A DNA stretch of 64,000 bases from JANXQG01 sp964615095 (GTDB lineage: Bacteria; Planctomycetota; Planctomycetia; Pirellulales; Thermoguttaceae). Positions 25,581 through 34,594 of the stretch are shown in pieces; positions within the stretch are counted from its first letter, which is position 1; every line of letters begins with the position of its first letter. The stretch lies in NCBI GenBank assembly GCA_964615095.1, contig CAZTPX010000037.1, forward strand, positions 1-64,000, in the 5' to 3' direction. The translations under genes were made by a program, and so were the position numbers. The notes beneath the pieces were generated by a model. It was not told where the DNA came from. It saw only the letters and a list, made by a program, of their open reading frames with translations, and did not search any database.

Positions 25581-28378
25581 GGTTGGCTGCCTCCTTCCGC
25601 GGACTCTTGGGCGATCGCCGCGGCGAAGCGGTTGTCCTGACAAATTGCGGCAAAGTCCTCGGAGAACGCGGGCGGCGGGTTCGCCGGCGGCCAGAACTTT
25701 TCCGCTCTCACGTTGCGGATCACGCCCGCCGCGGCCTCGTCGGCGGCCTGGAACTCGTCCGCCGTCCACTCCGCCGCCAGCCGCCCCACGGCCGTGATGT
25801 CCTTGGGAAGAACGATATAGGCCAGTTCCAGGGGGCCGCTGATCCCCAGGCCGGTCACCAGGTGCCGATAGAGCGGCAGTTGCAGGTCGATCCACTCGCC
25901 GCTCTTTTGATGGGCCTTCTTAGGCGACGTCGCCCGGTCCGACGTCTTGTAATCGAAGATCACCCGCTGGCCCGACGCGGCGTTGACATCGATGCGATCG
26001 ATGCGGCCGCGCAACAGCATCCGCTGGCCGTCGACCTCCAGGAAGGCCTTGCCGCTCTCCGGACTGACCTCGGTGTATTCGATCCGCCAGCCGTGGCGCG
26101 CCCATTCCGCCTGCCAGCGGGCGAAGGCCGCCAGCCGCAGCCGCAACTGCTCGACCTGCACGCGGACGGACGGCAGGGGCGCTTTGCCGAAACTGGCCAG
26201 CACGGCCGCGTCGAGCTGATTGCCCAGGTACTTGGCGATCATCTCGGGCGGGGCGGCGGCCACGTCGGGGTCCTGGCCCAGCGAGCTGAGCACTTCGTGG
26301 GCCAGCGAGCCGAAGCCCGCCCCGTCCAGTTCCTCCGCCGAGTCGGCCAGGCTCTCCAGCTTGAGCACGTGCCGCAGATAATAGCGATACGGGCAGCCCA
26401 GGTAGTCTTTGAATTCGGTGACCCGCATGGAAGTGATCGGCGTGGCCAGGGGCAGGGGACGGGGCACTTCCAGCAGCGACCGTTCGCGCCCGGCGCACAA
26501 GCGGCCGGTTTCCAGCCGCGGGCGGGCGGGCCGCTTCTCGTCGTCGAAGAAGGTCGTCACCCGCCTGGCCATCGCCGTATCGTTGCAGGTGAACAGCAGG
26601 CGGCTAGGCAGAAGGGGATCGCCCTCGGCGCTCCGTCGGCCGGCGATCACTTGCAGCGATTCCCGCGAGGCGGCCAGCAGGGAGAGGGCGTAGGCATCGC
26701 GGGCGTAGCGGCGATCGTTGTCTTCGATCTCCAGCGCGCGGCGGAGTTGATTGGGCAGGAAGACGTCGGCATTCAGCGAGGCCGGCACGCGGCCTTCGTT
26801 GAACCCCGTGACGACCAGCGCGGGAGCATCGTCCAGCGGCAGTTCCAGCCAGCCCAGCAGTTCCATCGCCCCGCGGTCGGGCGGCGGTGGCACGCAGCCG
26901 CCGTCGATCTGCCGCAGCACCAGCCGCAGGGCCTCGATACTGGTGACTGCGGGCATCAGTTCCGCCGGGATGGTCAGTTGTTGGGCCAGGGCCTCGTGGA
27001 CTTGGTCGCAGGCGTCCAGGATAGTGCGGTCGGGTTCGGCGTCGCTGCGGAGTGGTTGCCGCCCGAAGATCTCCGCCAGGAGTTCCACGATCGGCTCGGC
27101 CCACTCGGTCAAGGGCCGTGCTTTGCCCTGCAATGAGCGGCACAAACCCTGCACGGTCTTGTAGACCCGCTGGATGGTCTCGTGGGGCTGGTCGTCGCCT
27201 TGCCACTGGCCGTCCATCGCGCTGGGCATGTGCTCGCCCTGGTAGGCGTCCAGTTGACTCAGCCAATCGCCCGGGACGGACTTGGCCAGCAGCCACTGGT
27301 GGACCCAGGGATGGCGCACCAGGGCGGCCAAGGCCGAAAAGCTCGCATTCTCCAGGTAGTCGGCCATTGCGGCCAGCAGGCGGAAGGGGGCGGAGCGGGC
27401 GACTGTCGTGCCCACGCCGTGCCGGGCGGGGAGGCCGCATTGCCGCAGCCGCTGCAGCACGTGGGGCACGATCTGTTCGTCGGCCATGCCGATGGCGATC
27501 TGCTCCGTGTTGTAACGGCCGTCCAAGGCGGCAATCGCGCGGACAACCGCTTCCGCCTGGCCGGCCGCGTCGTCGGCCACTTCCATCTGCTCGTCGGACA
27601 AGGGGATCTCTTGCGCCAGCCAGGCGGCCGGACTGATGCAGCCGTGCTCGTCGAAGCGTTCAGCCAGCTTCTTGGGAGCGAAGACCAGGGCCGTCACGTG
27701 CTCCGCCACCAGGTCCAGCATTTTCCGTTGCGAGCGGTTCAGGTCAGTAGCACCGACAAGCACGATCCGCTTCTCCGTGCGGCATTCCGCTTTCTCGATC
27801 GCCACCAGCCGCGCCGTCTGCCGGTCCCAGAGGTCCAGACCGTCGAGCGTGGCCAGGTATTGTTTCTGCACCTCAGCCAGCGCCTGCCAGCGGGCCGTCT
27901 CGCGAAAGCCGTCGATCTGGGAGCCGCACTGGGCGACCTTGGAAAAGTCCAGTCCGTCGGCCGCCAGTTCGCGGTGTACGCGGCCCAGCATTTCGCCCAG
28001 CGAGAGCCATGCCAGCCGATCATCCGGGCTGGGCAGCTTGACGATCATCTCGACGTGCCGCGGATCGGTCTTGCGGAGGGCCTCGTTCCAGGCCAATTGC
28101 TGCACCAGGGTATCGGCAAAGGGCCGTTTGGCTTCATACAGCAACTCCGGCAGTTCGCCCACGGTGACGATCCGTGGCGGGCAGAGCGGCAACTGCCGCC
28201 GCTGGGCCTCGGCGACGAGGATCTCCAGCAACCGTCGGCCCGCGCGGCTACCGGGCAGGGCCAGCACGACCTGTTCGAGGTCCAGTTGTCCGGCGGTGGC
28301 AAACTGTTCGAACAGGTAGTCGACGGCGGCCGCCAGGGCCGGTCGTTTCCAATCCAAGAACACGCGTTGGATGTTCAT
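25577..28378 (-). CDS. addB: AddB-like PD-(D/E)XK nuclease/inactivated helicase subunit
   Basis: The protein has 933 residues. The N-terminal part is a helicase-like fold without a good Walker A (LALPGSRAGRR in its place), as in AddB. The C-terminal nuclease has GRIDRIDV, VIFDYKTSDR and LQLPLYRHLV. One cysteine of the AddB iron-sulfur cluster can be seen in FKDYLGCPYRYYLR, but the C-terminal CxxC(x5)C group is not visible, so the cluster is probably lost. Start ATG 28378 has GAGGAG eight bases upstream. It is coupled to addA by a four-base overlap. Confidence 0.82.
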   Translation of the reverse strand: MNIQRVFLDWKRPALAAAVDYLFEQFATAGQLDLEQVVLALPGSRAGRRLLEILVAEAQRRQLPLCPPRIVTVGELPELLYEAKRPFADTLVQQLAWNEALRKTDPRHVEMIVKLPSPDDRLAWLSLGEMLGRVHRELAADGLDFSKVAQCGSQIDGFRETARWQALAEVQKQYLATLDGLDLWDRQTARLVAIEKAECRTEKRIVLVGATDLNRSQRKMLDLVAEHVTALVFAPKKLAERFDEHGCISPAAWLAQEIPLSDEQMEVADDAAGQAEAVVRAIAALDGRYNTEQIAIGMADEQIVPHVLQRLRQCGLPARHGVGTTVARSAPFRLLAAMADYLENASFSALAALVRHPWVHQWLLAKSVPGDWLSQLDAYQGEHMPSAMDGQWQGDDQPHETIQRVYKTVQGLCRSLQGKARPLTEWAEPIVELLAEIFGRQPLRSDAEPDRTILDACDQVHEALAQQLTIPAELMPAVTSIEALRLVLRQIDGGCVPPPPDRGAMELLGWLELPLDDAPALVVTGFNEGRVPASLNADVFLPNQLRRALEIEDNDRRYARDAYALSLLAASRESLQVIAGRRSAEGDPLLPSRLLFTCNDTAMARRVTTFFDDEKRPARPRLETGRLCAGRERSLLEVPRPLPLATPITSMRVTEFKDYLGCPYRYYLRHVLKLESLADSAEELDGAGFGSLAHEVLSSLGQDPDVAAAPPEMIAKYLGNQLDAAVLASFGKAPLPSVRVQVEQLRLRLAAFARWQAEWARHGWRIEYTEVSPESGKAFLEVDGQRMLLRGRIDRIDVNAASGQRVIFDYKTSDRATSPKKAHQKSGEWIDLQLPLYRHLVTGLGISGPLELAYIVLPKDITAVGRLAAEWTADEFQAADEAAAGVIRNVRAEKFWPPANPPPAFSEDFAAICQDNRFAAAIAQESAEGGSQP

Positions 28379-28638
28379 CCGAATACTCCTCAATCCTATC
28401 ATTGTAACGGAATGCTGGGTCGAGAGAAACCGGCCGGTACCTCTGCCGTGAACGAGCAAAGGAACGCCAATAATCGCTCATCAGTGGTTATCGGGGTTCC
28501 TTTCGACTGCCATTCTGCACACTGCCATTCTGCCACCTGGACAGTTACGAACCCTTTTGCTAGCATGGAACTTCTGTTGCTGTTTGGATAGGATCCAAGC
28601 GGAGTCGAAATTGGAAATGCCAGTTGAAATGAACTTCC

Positions 28639-29667
28639 ATGGCCACGGTCTCTATTGAACTCAAACGCGAGCAGCCGATCGTCACGGTCGAGCAGCATAT
28701 TCTCCAGGAACAAAAGCGATTCCCCGAGGCCTCGGGAGAGTTCTCCTGGCTGTTGTCGGGAATCACGCTGGCAACCAAGATCATCCAAGCCAAGATCAGC
28801 CGGGCTGGGCTGACGGATATCCTCGGTGCTCATGGCAACGTGAACGTGCAGGGAGAGGTGCAACAGAAGCTCGACGTCTACGCCAATGAAGCGCTGCTGG
28901 ATTGCCTCAGTTATCGCGAGAGCATCGCGCTCTTGGCGTCGGAAGAGAACGAGACGCCCGTCATAACCCGGCACAACTCGCCGCACGCCAAGTATGCGGT
29001 GGTGTTCGATCCGTTGGACGGTTCTTCGAACATCGACGTAAATGTGAGCGTAGGCACGACCTTCTCGATTCTCAAGCGGCCGAGCGACGCGTCCGACGCC
29101 GATCCTACGCATTGGGTCTTGCAGCCGGGGCACCGGCAGGTGGCGGCCGGTTACGTGGTCTACGGTTCATCGACCATGCTGGTCTATAGCGTAGGCAACG
29201 GCGTACACGGTTTTACGCTGGACCCTTCCATCGGCGCTTATTTGCTCAGCCACGAGAATATGCGCATGCCGGAGCAGGGCAAGTATTACTCGGTCAACGA
29301 GGCCCTCCGAGATAGCTTTCCGCCGGGTTACGTGCGTTTCCTCGAGCGACTCCGCAGCGGGGCCTTGGGACGCCGCTACGTCTCGCGATACATCGGTTCC
29401 ATGGTGTCGGACATCCACCGCACGCTCATCAAGGGAGGCGTCTTTCTCTATCCACCCACCCGCGATCACGACAGCGGCAAATTGCGCCTGCTCTACGAGG
29501 CCAATCCAATCGCCTTCCTCATCGAACAGGCGGGAGGCATGGCGCTCGACGGTCAACGACGAATCCTGGAAGTCGTGCCGAATGCCGTACATCAGCGCAC
29601 GCCGCTGGTTGTCGGCAGTCGCGTGGAGATGGAGGACTTTGTCCACACCATTCAGGCACATGGATGA
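28639..29667 (+). CDS. fbp: Fructose-1,6-bisphosphatase, class I
   Basis: The protein has 342 residues. It hydrolyses fructose-1,6-bisphosphate to fructose-6-phosphate in gluconeogenesis or the pentose cycle. The metal-binding core VFDPLDGSSNIDVNVSVGT, the SEEN-type ASEENE and the C-terminal YEANPIAFLIEQAGGMA are diagnostic. The last 149 bases are overlapped on the other strand by the 3' end of a GH32-like gene. Confidence 0.95.
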   Translation: MATVSIELKREQPIVTVEQHILQEQKRFPEASGEFSWLLSGITLATKIIQAKISRAGLTDILGAHGNVNVQGEVQQKLDVYANEALLDCLSYRESIALLASEENETPVITRHNSPHAKYAVVFDPLDGSSNIDVNVSVGTTFSILKRPSDASDADPTHWVLQPGHRQVAAGYVVYGSSTMLVYSVGNGVHGFTLDPSIGAYLLSHENMRMPEQGKYYSVNEALRDSFPPGYVRFLERLRSGALGRRYVSRYIGSMVSDIHRTLIKGGVFLYPPTRDHDSGKLRLLYEANPIAFLIEQAGGMALDGQRRILEVVPNAVHQRTPLVVGSRVEMEDFVHTIQAHG

Positions 29668-31636
29668 ACGGGGCAATCTGCACATCATCGAGTTCGACCC
29701 CTTCCATGCGGAAGACCAGCTTCTTCACGGTCAGATCCGGGCGATAAGAAATCATCGTGCGCTGCCCCGCGATCTCCGCGTCCACCAGGGAACCCCCGAT
29801 CTTGTCGCCGCCCTTGACAATCACGCGGACGGTAAACGGCCGATCCATGTCGATGAGGTTTTCGATGGCGTAATTGCCGACGGACGAGGGCGAGCCGCCT
29901 TCGCGCAGAGACTTCTCACGGCCCGCGAAGCTGCTTAATCCGCCCGGACCGAACTGGGCACGCAGATCATCCAAGCGAATCTGCAACTCGCAGGAGGCCT
30001 GTTCACCATGCTCGGGCAGGAACGCAATGCCGACCTTGCCTCCCTTGGCCGCTGCCGGCCGGACCTTGAAGATCAGCATGAACGATCGGCTCCCTGCCGG
30101 GAATGCCGTCGTTTCGGTAAGCTTCGCCGCGAGCGTTTTGGGCTCCCCCGTTTCGGGCGTTATTTCCTTCATCCACTTCGAGCCGATCCTGCCATTGGGG
30201 AATTGCACCAACTCGCGGATCAGCAGGTTGCCGCCCCAGCCGCGGATGGGAATCCAGGCCGCCATCAGGAACCGTCCGCCCGTAATTTCCGCGATCGAGG
30301 GCACGTTCGAGCCGTCGTAGAAGTCGAGTCCTTTGCGGACGACGTCCTCATAGGCCGAGTTCGGCCCGGCGGCGGGCTTCGACCAAAGTCCCGTGAAACC
30401 GCCGATGATGTAATCGAACTTGCCCCAGCGGAAGAAGAACGTGCAGTCGCCGCCGGGCGGGAAGCCCGGACTGATGCAGTGCCAGCCGCCGTCGACCGAT
30501 TCCGATTCCCAAATGCCGTTGGAATGGAAGTTCGCCATCATTCGTAGTTTGCCGTTGGGGTCGGTGTAGACGCTGGGGTTCTCGCAGGGATGGAACATGA
30601 CGTTGGACTTCTTGAAGTTCGCGACGCCATCCGCGCTGACGGCATAGGTCGCGCCGGCGGGTACGCCGGCTGTTGTGGCCCGCTGGAACGCGCCCGTGCG
30701 CCCGTTCTTGTTCAGATATTCCCACTGCGCGGGGAGTGTCGTCTTTTCCTGCGGATAGACGCGTGTGGTGTGCAGGCCGTAGCTCAGGCACAACCGGTCC
30801 TGGAAGACAAAAGGCACGCCCGTGCCGATGCATTCCCACTGTTCTTGCAGCGGCGTTGCCGCCTCGTGTTCGGTCCAGGTCAGAAAATCCTCCGTGGACA
30901 TGTGTTCGAAATAGTGCGCGCCGCAGCCGAACTTGCTGTGGTGATGCCGGCGGTCAGCCAAATAGAACACGTGATAGCGCCCCCGGTAGGAGATCGTCGC
31001 CACGTCGCCGACCCAGTTGTTGTGTCCGCGGGGAATCCAGTACTGGATACCGGGCGCGGTGGCGGGCGTCTTCGCCTGTTGCTTTTCGGGCTTGAGTCCG
31101 GGCAGATAAATCGCCGCCTGCTTGAGGTACTCCGCGTCCAGCTTCCACGTGTTCTTGGTTGCCCATTGCGGATAGCCGAAGGGGAAGTCGTTATCGAGCA
31201 TTGCGCCATCGACATACATCTTCCAGTCCGCGCCGGAGAAGTTGAGGACGATTTCATGTTCGCCTGCGGGCCGCTCGAGCATGGCAAGCGGAATCCCGAT
31301 GGTCATATTCTGCCAGTTGGGATGCTCGACGGAATGGAGCGTGACGGTTGCCTCCAGGACAGGCACCGAGCCGTCGGGCATTTTGAAGGCCGGATAGTTC
31401 TGGCGGTTTCGGTCGCGCGGATCGTGCTGACGGAGCCGGACGCCGAGCACGTGCGGTATTTCAAGAATGTTCTTCTCGCCGGCGAACGACTTGAGGTCCA
31501 GCGTGAATTTGACGGTGAAGCTGCTTGCTGGATTCGCGGGCGCGGCGAACTCCGCCTGTGGAGTCTGCGTGGTGAGCGTACTCTGTGCCGGCTGCGAGGC
31601 GTTGAAAAGCCATAACAACGTTAACAATTTCACCAT
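29519..31636 (-). CDS. Secreted GH32/GH43-like beta-propeller protein
   Basis: The protein has 705 residues with an N-terminal signal segment (MVKLLTLLWLFNASQPAQS). A jelly-roll-like part comes first. It is followed by a five-bladed-propeller-type region with GHNNWVGDVATISYRGRYHV near the fold start, AHYFEHMSTEDFLTWTEHE and CENPSVYTDPNGKL, typical of sucrose/fructan hydrolases of clan GH-J. A C-terminal beta domain ends near APFIHVPE (about 29651). The last 43 or so residues are read antisense to fbp and look like an accidental extension. Activity is not certain. Confidence 0.7.
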   Translation of the reverse strand: MVKLLTLLWLFNASQPAQSTLTTQTPQAEFAAPANPASSFTVKFTLDLKSFAGEKNILEIPHVLGVRLRQHDPRDRNRQNYPAFKMPDGSVPVLEATVTLHSVEHPNWQNMTIGIPLAMLERPAGEHEIVLNFSGADWKMYVDGAMLDNDFPFGYPQWATKNTWKLDAEYLKQAAIYLPGLKPEKQQAKTPATAPGIQYWIPRGHNNWVGDVATISYRGRYHVFYLADRRHHHSKFGCGAHYFEHMSTEDFLTWTEHEAATPLQEQWECIGTGVPFVFQDRLCLSYGLHTTRVYPQEKTTLPAQWEYLNKNGRTGAFQRATTAGVPAGATYAVSADGVANFKKSNVMFHPCENPSVYTDPNGKLRMMANFHSNGIWESESVDGGWHCISPGFPPGGDCTFFFRWGKFDYIIGGFTGLWSKPAAGPNSAYEDVVRKGLDFYDGSNVPSIAEITGGRFLMAAWIPIRGWGGNLLIRELVQFPNGRIGSKWMKEITPETGEPKTLAAKLTETTAFPAGSRSFMLIFKVRPAAAKGGKVGIAFLPEHGEQASCELQIRLDDLRAQFGPGGLSSFAGREKSLREGGSPSSVGNYAIENLIDMDRPFTVRVIVKGGDKIGGSLVDAEIAGQRTMISYRPDLTVKKLVFRMEGVELDDVQIAPFIHVPEWCGQSPPSPRDCRQPAACADVRHSARLPGFVVDRRAPCLPPVR

Positions 31637-31674
31637 GGGTCTTTTGTCCTTTTATTGAGACTGTAAAAGGCAAT

Positions 31675-31990
31675 GTGTCGCCGCTAACGCGGCTGAGATC
31701 GTATCGTCGTATCATAACCGGGGGTTGCGCTGCGCTCCACCCCCGGCTATTCACGTGTTGCCGCTCCGCGGCACGTATAGCGCCGGCGCGCGTGCCATGA
31801 AAAAGCACAATACGCCGTTCTGTATCGCGTAGTCCTTCGACCGCGTAGCGGTCACCTTCGAATAACCGCGATCGGGCAAGGTTCTGTATCGCGTAGTCCT
31901 TCGACCGCGTAGCGGTCACCTTTGAATAGCCGCGGGTGGAGCGCAGCGCAACCCGCGGACTCGGATTCATTTACGTTGCGTGTGCCACGT
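31675..31990. repeat. REP-type repeat cluster, left of the transposase
   Basis: This stretch holds GTGTCGCCGCTAACGCGGC at the start, a GGGGGTTGCGC...ACCCCC palindrome, two GACCGCGTAGCGGTC palindromes (31839-31853, 31903-31917) and a GCGGGTGGAGCGC... palindrome. Most of it recurs at 32476-32700 and 34159-34535. No gene is seen in it. Confidence 0.85.
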
Positions 31991-32006
31991 AGTGGCACGA
32001 CAGATT

Positions 32007-32456
32007 TCACGCCAGGTATCGTTCGTCGTACGCAACGCCGTTTTCGCGGAGCAATCGCCGATATTCATCGAGCAGCGATTCCGTGCGGTGATGTTCGGCC
32101 TGTCCTTTAATATATTCGATGAGCGAGTCCTTTTCGGGATACGATACCGTGAACGCGCCGTACCCGTCCTGCCAATCTTCAAACCGGCGGAATTCCGGCT
32201 GCTCCTTGAGCCAGCGGCTACTGCCGGTTTTCACCTCCTTCACATAATCGGCCAACGACAAGGTCGTCGGAATCCCGGTCAAAATATGAACGTGATCGTC
32301 GATGCCTCCGATGCGATACAGGTGGCAATTGAGACTCTTGTGGATCCCCCAGATATAGCGATAAACAAGCTCTCGATGGTCGTCAGGCAACGTGCGCTGA
32401 CGATTCTTCGTAGAGAAAACGACGTGCAACAACAATTGGGTGTAGGTATTTGGCAT
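32007..32456 (-). CDS. IS200-like / REP-associated tyrosine transposase
   Basis: The protein has 149 residues of the Y1 transposase family. LLLHVVFSTKNRQRTL at the start, the metal-binding GIDDHVHIL (HUH motif) and EYIKGQAEHH, which carries the likely nucleophilic tyrosine, are visible. It cuts single-stranded DNA at hairpins. It is flanked on both sides by REP-like palindromes in direct repeat, and the repeats occur again at 34.2-34.5 kb, so it is the likely agent that spread them. The gene is intact. Confidence 0.9.
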   Translation of the reverse strand: MPNTYTQLLLHVVFSTKNRQRTLPDDHRELVYRYIWGIHKSLNCHLYRIGGIDDHVHILTGIPTTLSLADYVKEVKTGSSRWLKEQPEFRRFEDWQDGYGAFTVSYPEKDSLIEYIKGQAEHHRTESLLDEYRRLLRENGVAYDERYLA

Positions 32457-32475
32457 GGCGAACCTCGAAACACGG

Positions 32476-32700
32476 TGTCGCCGCTAACGCGGCTGCGATC
32501 GTATCGTCGTATCATAACCGGGGGTTGCGCTGCGCTCCACCCCCGGCTATTCACGTTTTGCCGCTCCGCGGCACGTATAGCGCCGGCGCGCATGTCATGA
32601 GGAAGCGCAACAGACCTCCCCGTATTGCATGGTTCTTCGACCGCGTAGCGGTCACCTTCGAATAGCCGCGGGTGGAGCGCAGCGCAACCCGCGGACTTGC
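32476..32700. repeat. REP-type repeat cluster, right of the transposase
   Basis: A direct repeat of the sequence at 31675-31860, with the same order of palindromes and a GACCGCGTAGCGGTC unit at 32639-32653. It ends with the GCGGGTGGAGCGCAGCGC palindrome. Together with the left copy it brackets the transposase. Confidence 0.85.
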
Positions 32701-32772
32701 ACAATTCGCTTGGCAGAGGTATCATGCGGAGAATTGTTCCCGTCGTAGGTCGTCACTTCAGGAGGGAATGCC

Positions 32773-33201
32773 ATGCTCACGATTAGCGGAAAATCTATTG
32801 GCCGGCGAAAGCCGTTATTCGCCGATTTCTCGGTCGCTCCCCCGCCGGATCTGAGAGGGGATGGCGGCGTTACGCTGCGGCAGTTGGTCGAACACGTGGT
32901 GCGCGAAGAAGTGGCCGCCTTCAGACAACGACAACAAGATCGCGTCGTGTTTCGCGCGTTGACCGCCCGGCAAATCGAGGAAGCGGCCCAGCGCGGCAAG
33001 ATCGCGTCCGGCGGAAGCGAGGTTCCCCCCCAGGAGGTCGATACGGACGCCGCAGTCGGCGCGGCACTGACGGCCTTCGAAGACGGCCTGTACTTCGTCG
33101 TTATCGACGATCAGCAGGCCAAGCAGCTTGACCAGCAGCTCTTCCTGCACCCCGATAGCCGCATTACCTTTATCCGTCTCACCCTGCTTGCCGGAGGTTG
33201 A
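32773..33201 (+). CDS. Hypothetical protein
   Basis: The protein has 142 residues, is soluble and charged. AGGAGGG stands nine bases before the ATG. The family is not recognised; a C-terminal block FYFVVI-like (LYFVVIDDQQAKQLD) suggests an alpha/beta fold. Its stop is four bases before the next start, whose ribosome site lies inside this gene, so the two form an operon. The downstream gene is broken, so this one may have lost its partner. Confidence 0.5.
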   Translation: MLTISGKSIGRRKPLFADFSVAPPPDLRGDGGVTLRQLVEHVVREEVAAFRQRQQDRVVFRALTARQIEEAAQRGKIASGGSEVPPQEVDTDAAVGAALTAFEDGLYFVVIDDQQAKQLDQQLFLHPDSRITFIRLTLLAGG

Positions 33202-33205
33202 CCGC

Positions 33206-34158
33206 ATGCTTACTCCCGAAATGGCGAAGAAACAACTGGACGCCTGGCGCGTGGAATCCGAGGACCGCTTGTTGCCCGCGGCAAAAGAACTGCCCGAGAA
33301 GCTGCGGAGCATCGCTTACGTCGTCTTGGGCCGCGACGTCAAGGGCGAGTGTTTGGACTTTCAGGACGCGGAGATCAAGCAGCGGCAGGCCAGCGCATGC
33401 GAAGAACAGCTCGCAAGGCTCGATCGTCTTTTGCCCAAGGAGCGGCTGCGGCTCTTTACGGCACTGCTGGGCGACCTGGCCCCGACGGTCGAGGCCGCGT
33501 GGCAATCGCTGAAGAAGTCCACGTACCAAACGGGCTACGCGCGGAAGTCGTTCCGCGCACCCGATGATCCCCATGCAACGCTCGATCTTCGCACGCACTG
33601 GCTGAAGGCCCTTCTTGCCATCGTCCAGCAGTTCCAGCCGGGTGTGGTCACCTTGCCCTGGCTGGCGGCCTGGACGCCACACCTGGGCTATCGCGTTGAT
33701 CAGAACGAGGTGGGCCGCTTGCTGGCTGCGGCGATCGACGCCGGCGGGCCGCAGGGCGACGAGGTGTTCGACATCCTCTGTCGCTCCGTGACCAACGAAC
33801 ACGAGATCGGCGTTATGGGGCGGCACGTGTCACGGGCCTTGCTGACAGCCGCGCGGTCCGCGGGCTGGGAACTGATGGAGAAGACGCTTCTGGCCGCCCA
33901 GCGGCAAGAGGGCCTGCGGCAAGTTATCCTGGAAACGGTCGACGAGGCCCACCCCGAGGCCTATCGCCGCATGCTGCGGCTGATTCGCGACCATGACCTG
34001 GCACCCTTGTGGCCGTGCCTGCGCAGCACCGCGGCCGCCTATTCCTGCCTTTTGCCGACGACGATCCGCGCACGGCGGAGGTTATTTCAAAAACCATCCT
34101 TCTGGCCCGTGACGCAGAGATCCAGGATCCCACGATTTTGGAGCAACTGCGGGCGTAG
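33206..34158 (+). pseudogene. Broken gene resembling the N-terminal part of DUF4132/DUF5724 proteins
   Basis: The reading frame from ATG 33206 is protein-like up to HPEAYRRMLRLIRDHDL (near 34000) and then turns into arginine-rich shadow sequence. Another frame resumes a plausible protein (FADDDPRTAEVISKTILLA to EQLRA) ending at TAG 34156-34158. A frameshift, probably with an internal deletion, has therefore joined two parts of a longer gene. The overall look recalls very large MolR-like proteins, but I am not sure. A REP palindrome begins right at the stop. Confidence 0.5.
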
Positions 34159-34535
34159 GACCGCGTAGCGGTCACCTTTGAATAGCCTTTTATTGAAACG
34201 TACACAACAATATTGGGTTTTCTCGTGATCGGGCAAGGTTTTGTATTGCATAGTTCTTCGACCGCGTAGCGGTCACCTTTGAATAGCCTTTTATTGAAAC
34301 GTACGCAACAATATTGGGTTTTCTCGTGATCGGGCAAGGTTTTGATTTGCATAGTTCTTCGACCGCGTAGCGGTCACCTTTGAATAGCAGGCAAGGTTTT
34401 GTATTGCATAGTTCTTCGACCGCGTAGCGGTCACCTTTGAATAGCCGCGGGTGGAGCGCAGCGCAACCCGCGGACTCGATGAATTACGTTGTGTGTGCCA
34501 CGTAGTGGCACGACAGATTTCACGCCAGGTACCAT
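34159..34535. repeat. Tandem REP array with GACCGCGTAGCGGTC units
   Basis: Four copies of the 15-base palindrome lie at 34159, 34260, 34361 and 34418, spaced about 101, 101 and 57 bases, each followed by ACCTTTGAATAG and preceded by TAGTTCTTC. The array ends with GTGCCACGTAGTGGCACGAC and a copy of the sequence that borders the transposase at 31990-32012. It was produced by transposase-linked spread plus local duplication. It holds no gene. Confidence 0.9.
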
Positions 34536-34594
34536 CGGCGACCGTCAGCGGCACGTGCATCGTTGATGCCAACCATGAGAAAGGTAAACGACCC

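Noticed and set aside
34159..34535. CRISPR array
   Set aside because: The repeats are short palindromes with long, partly identical spacers, and no cas gene is present; they match REP units beside the transposase.
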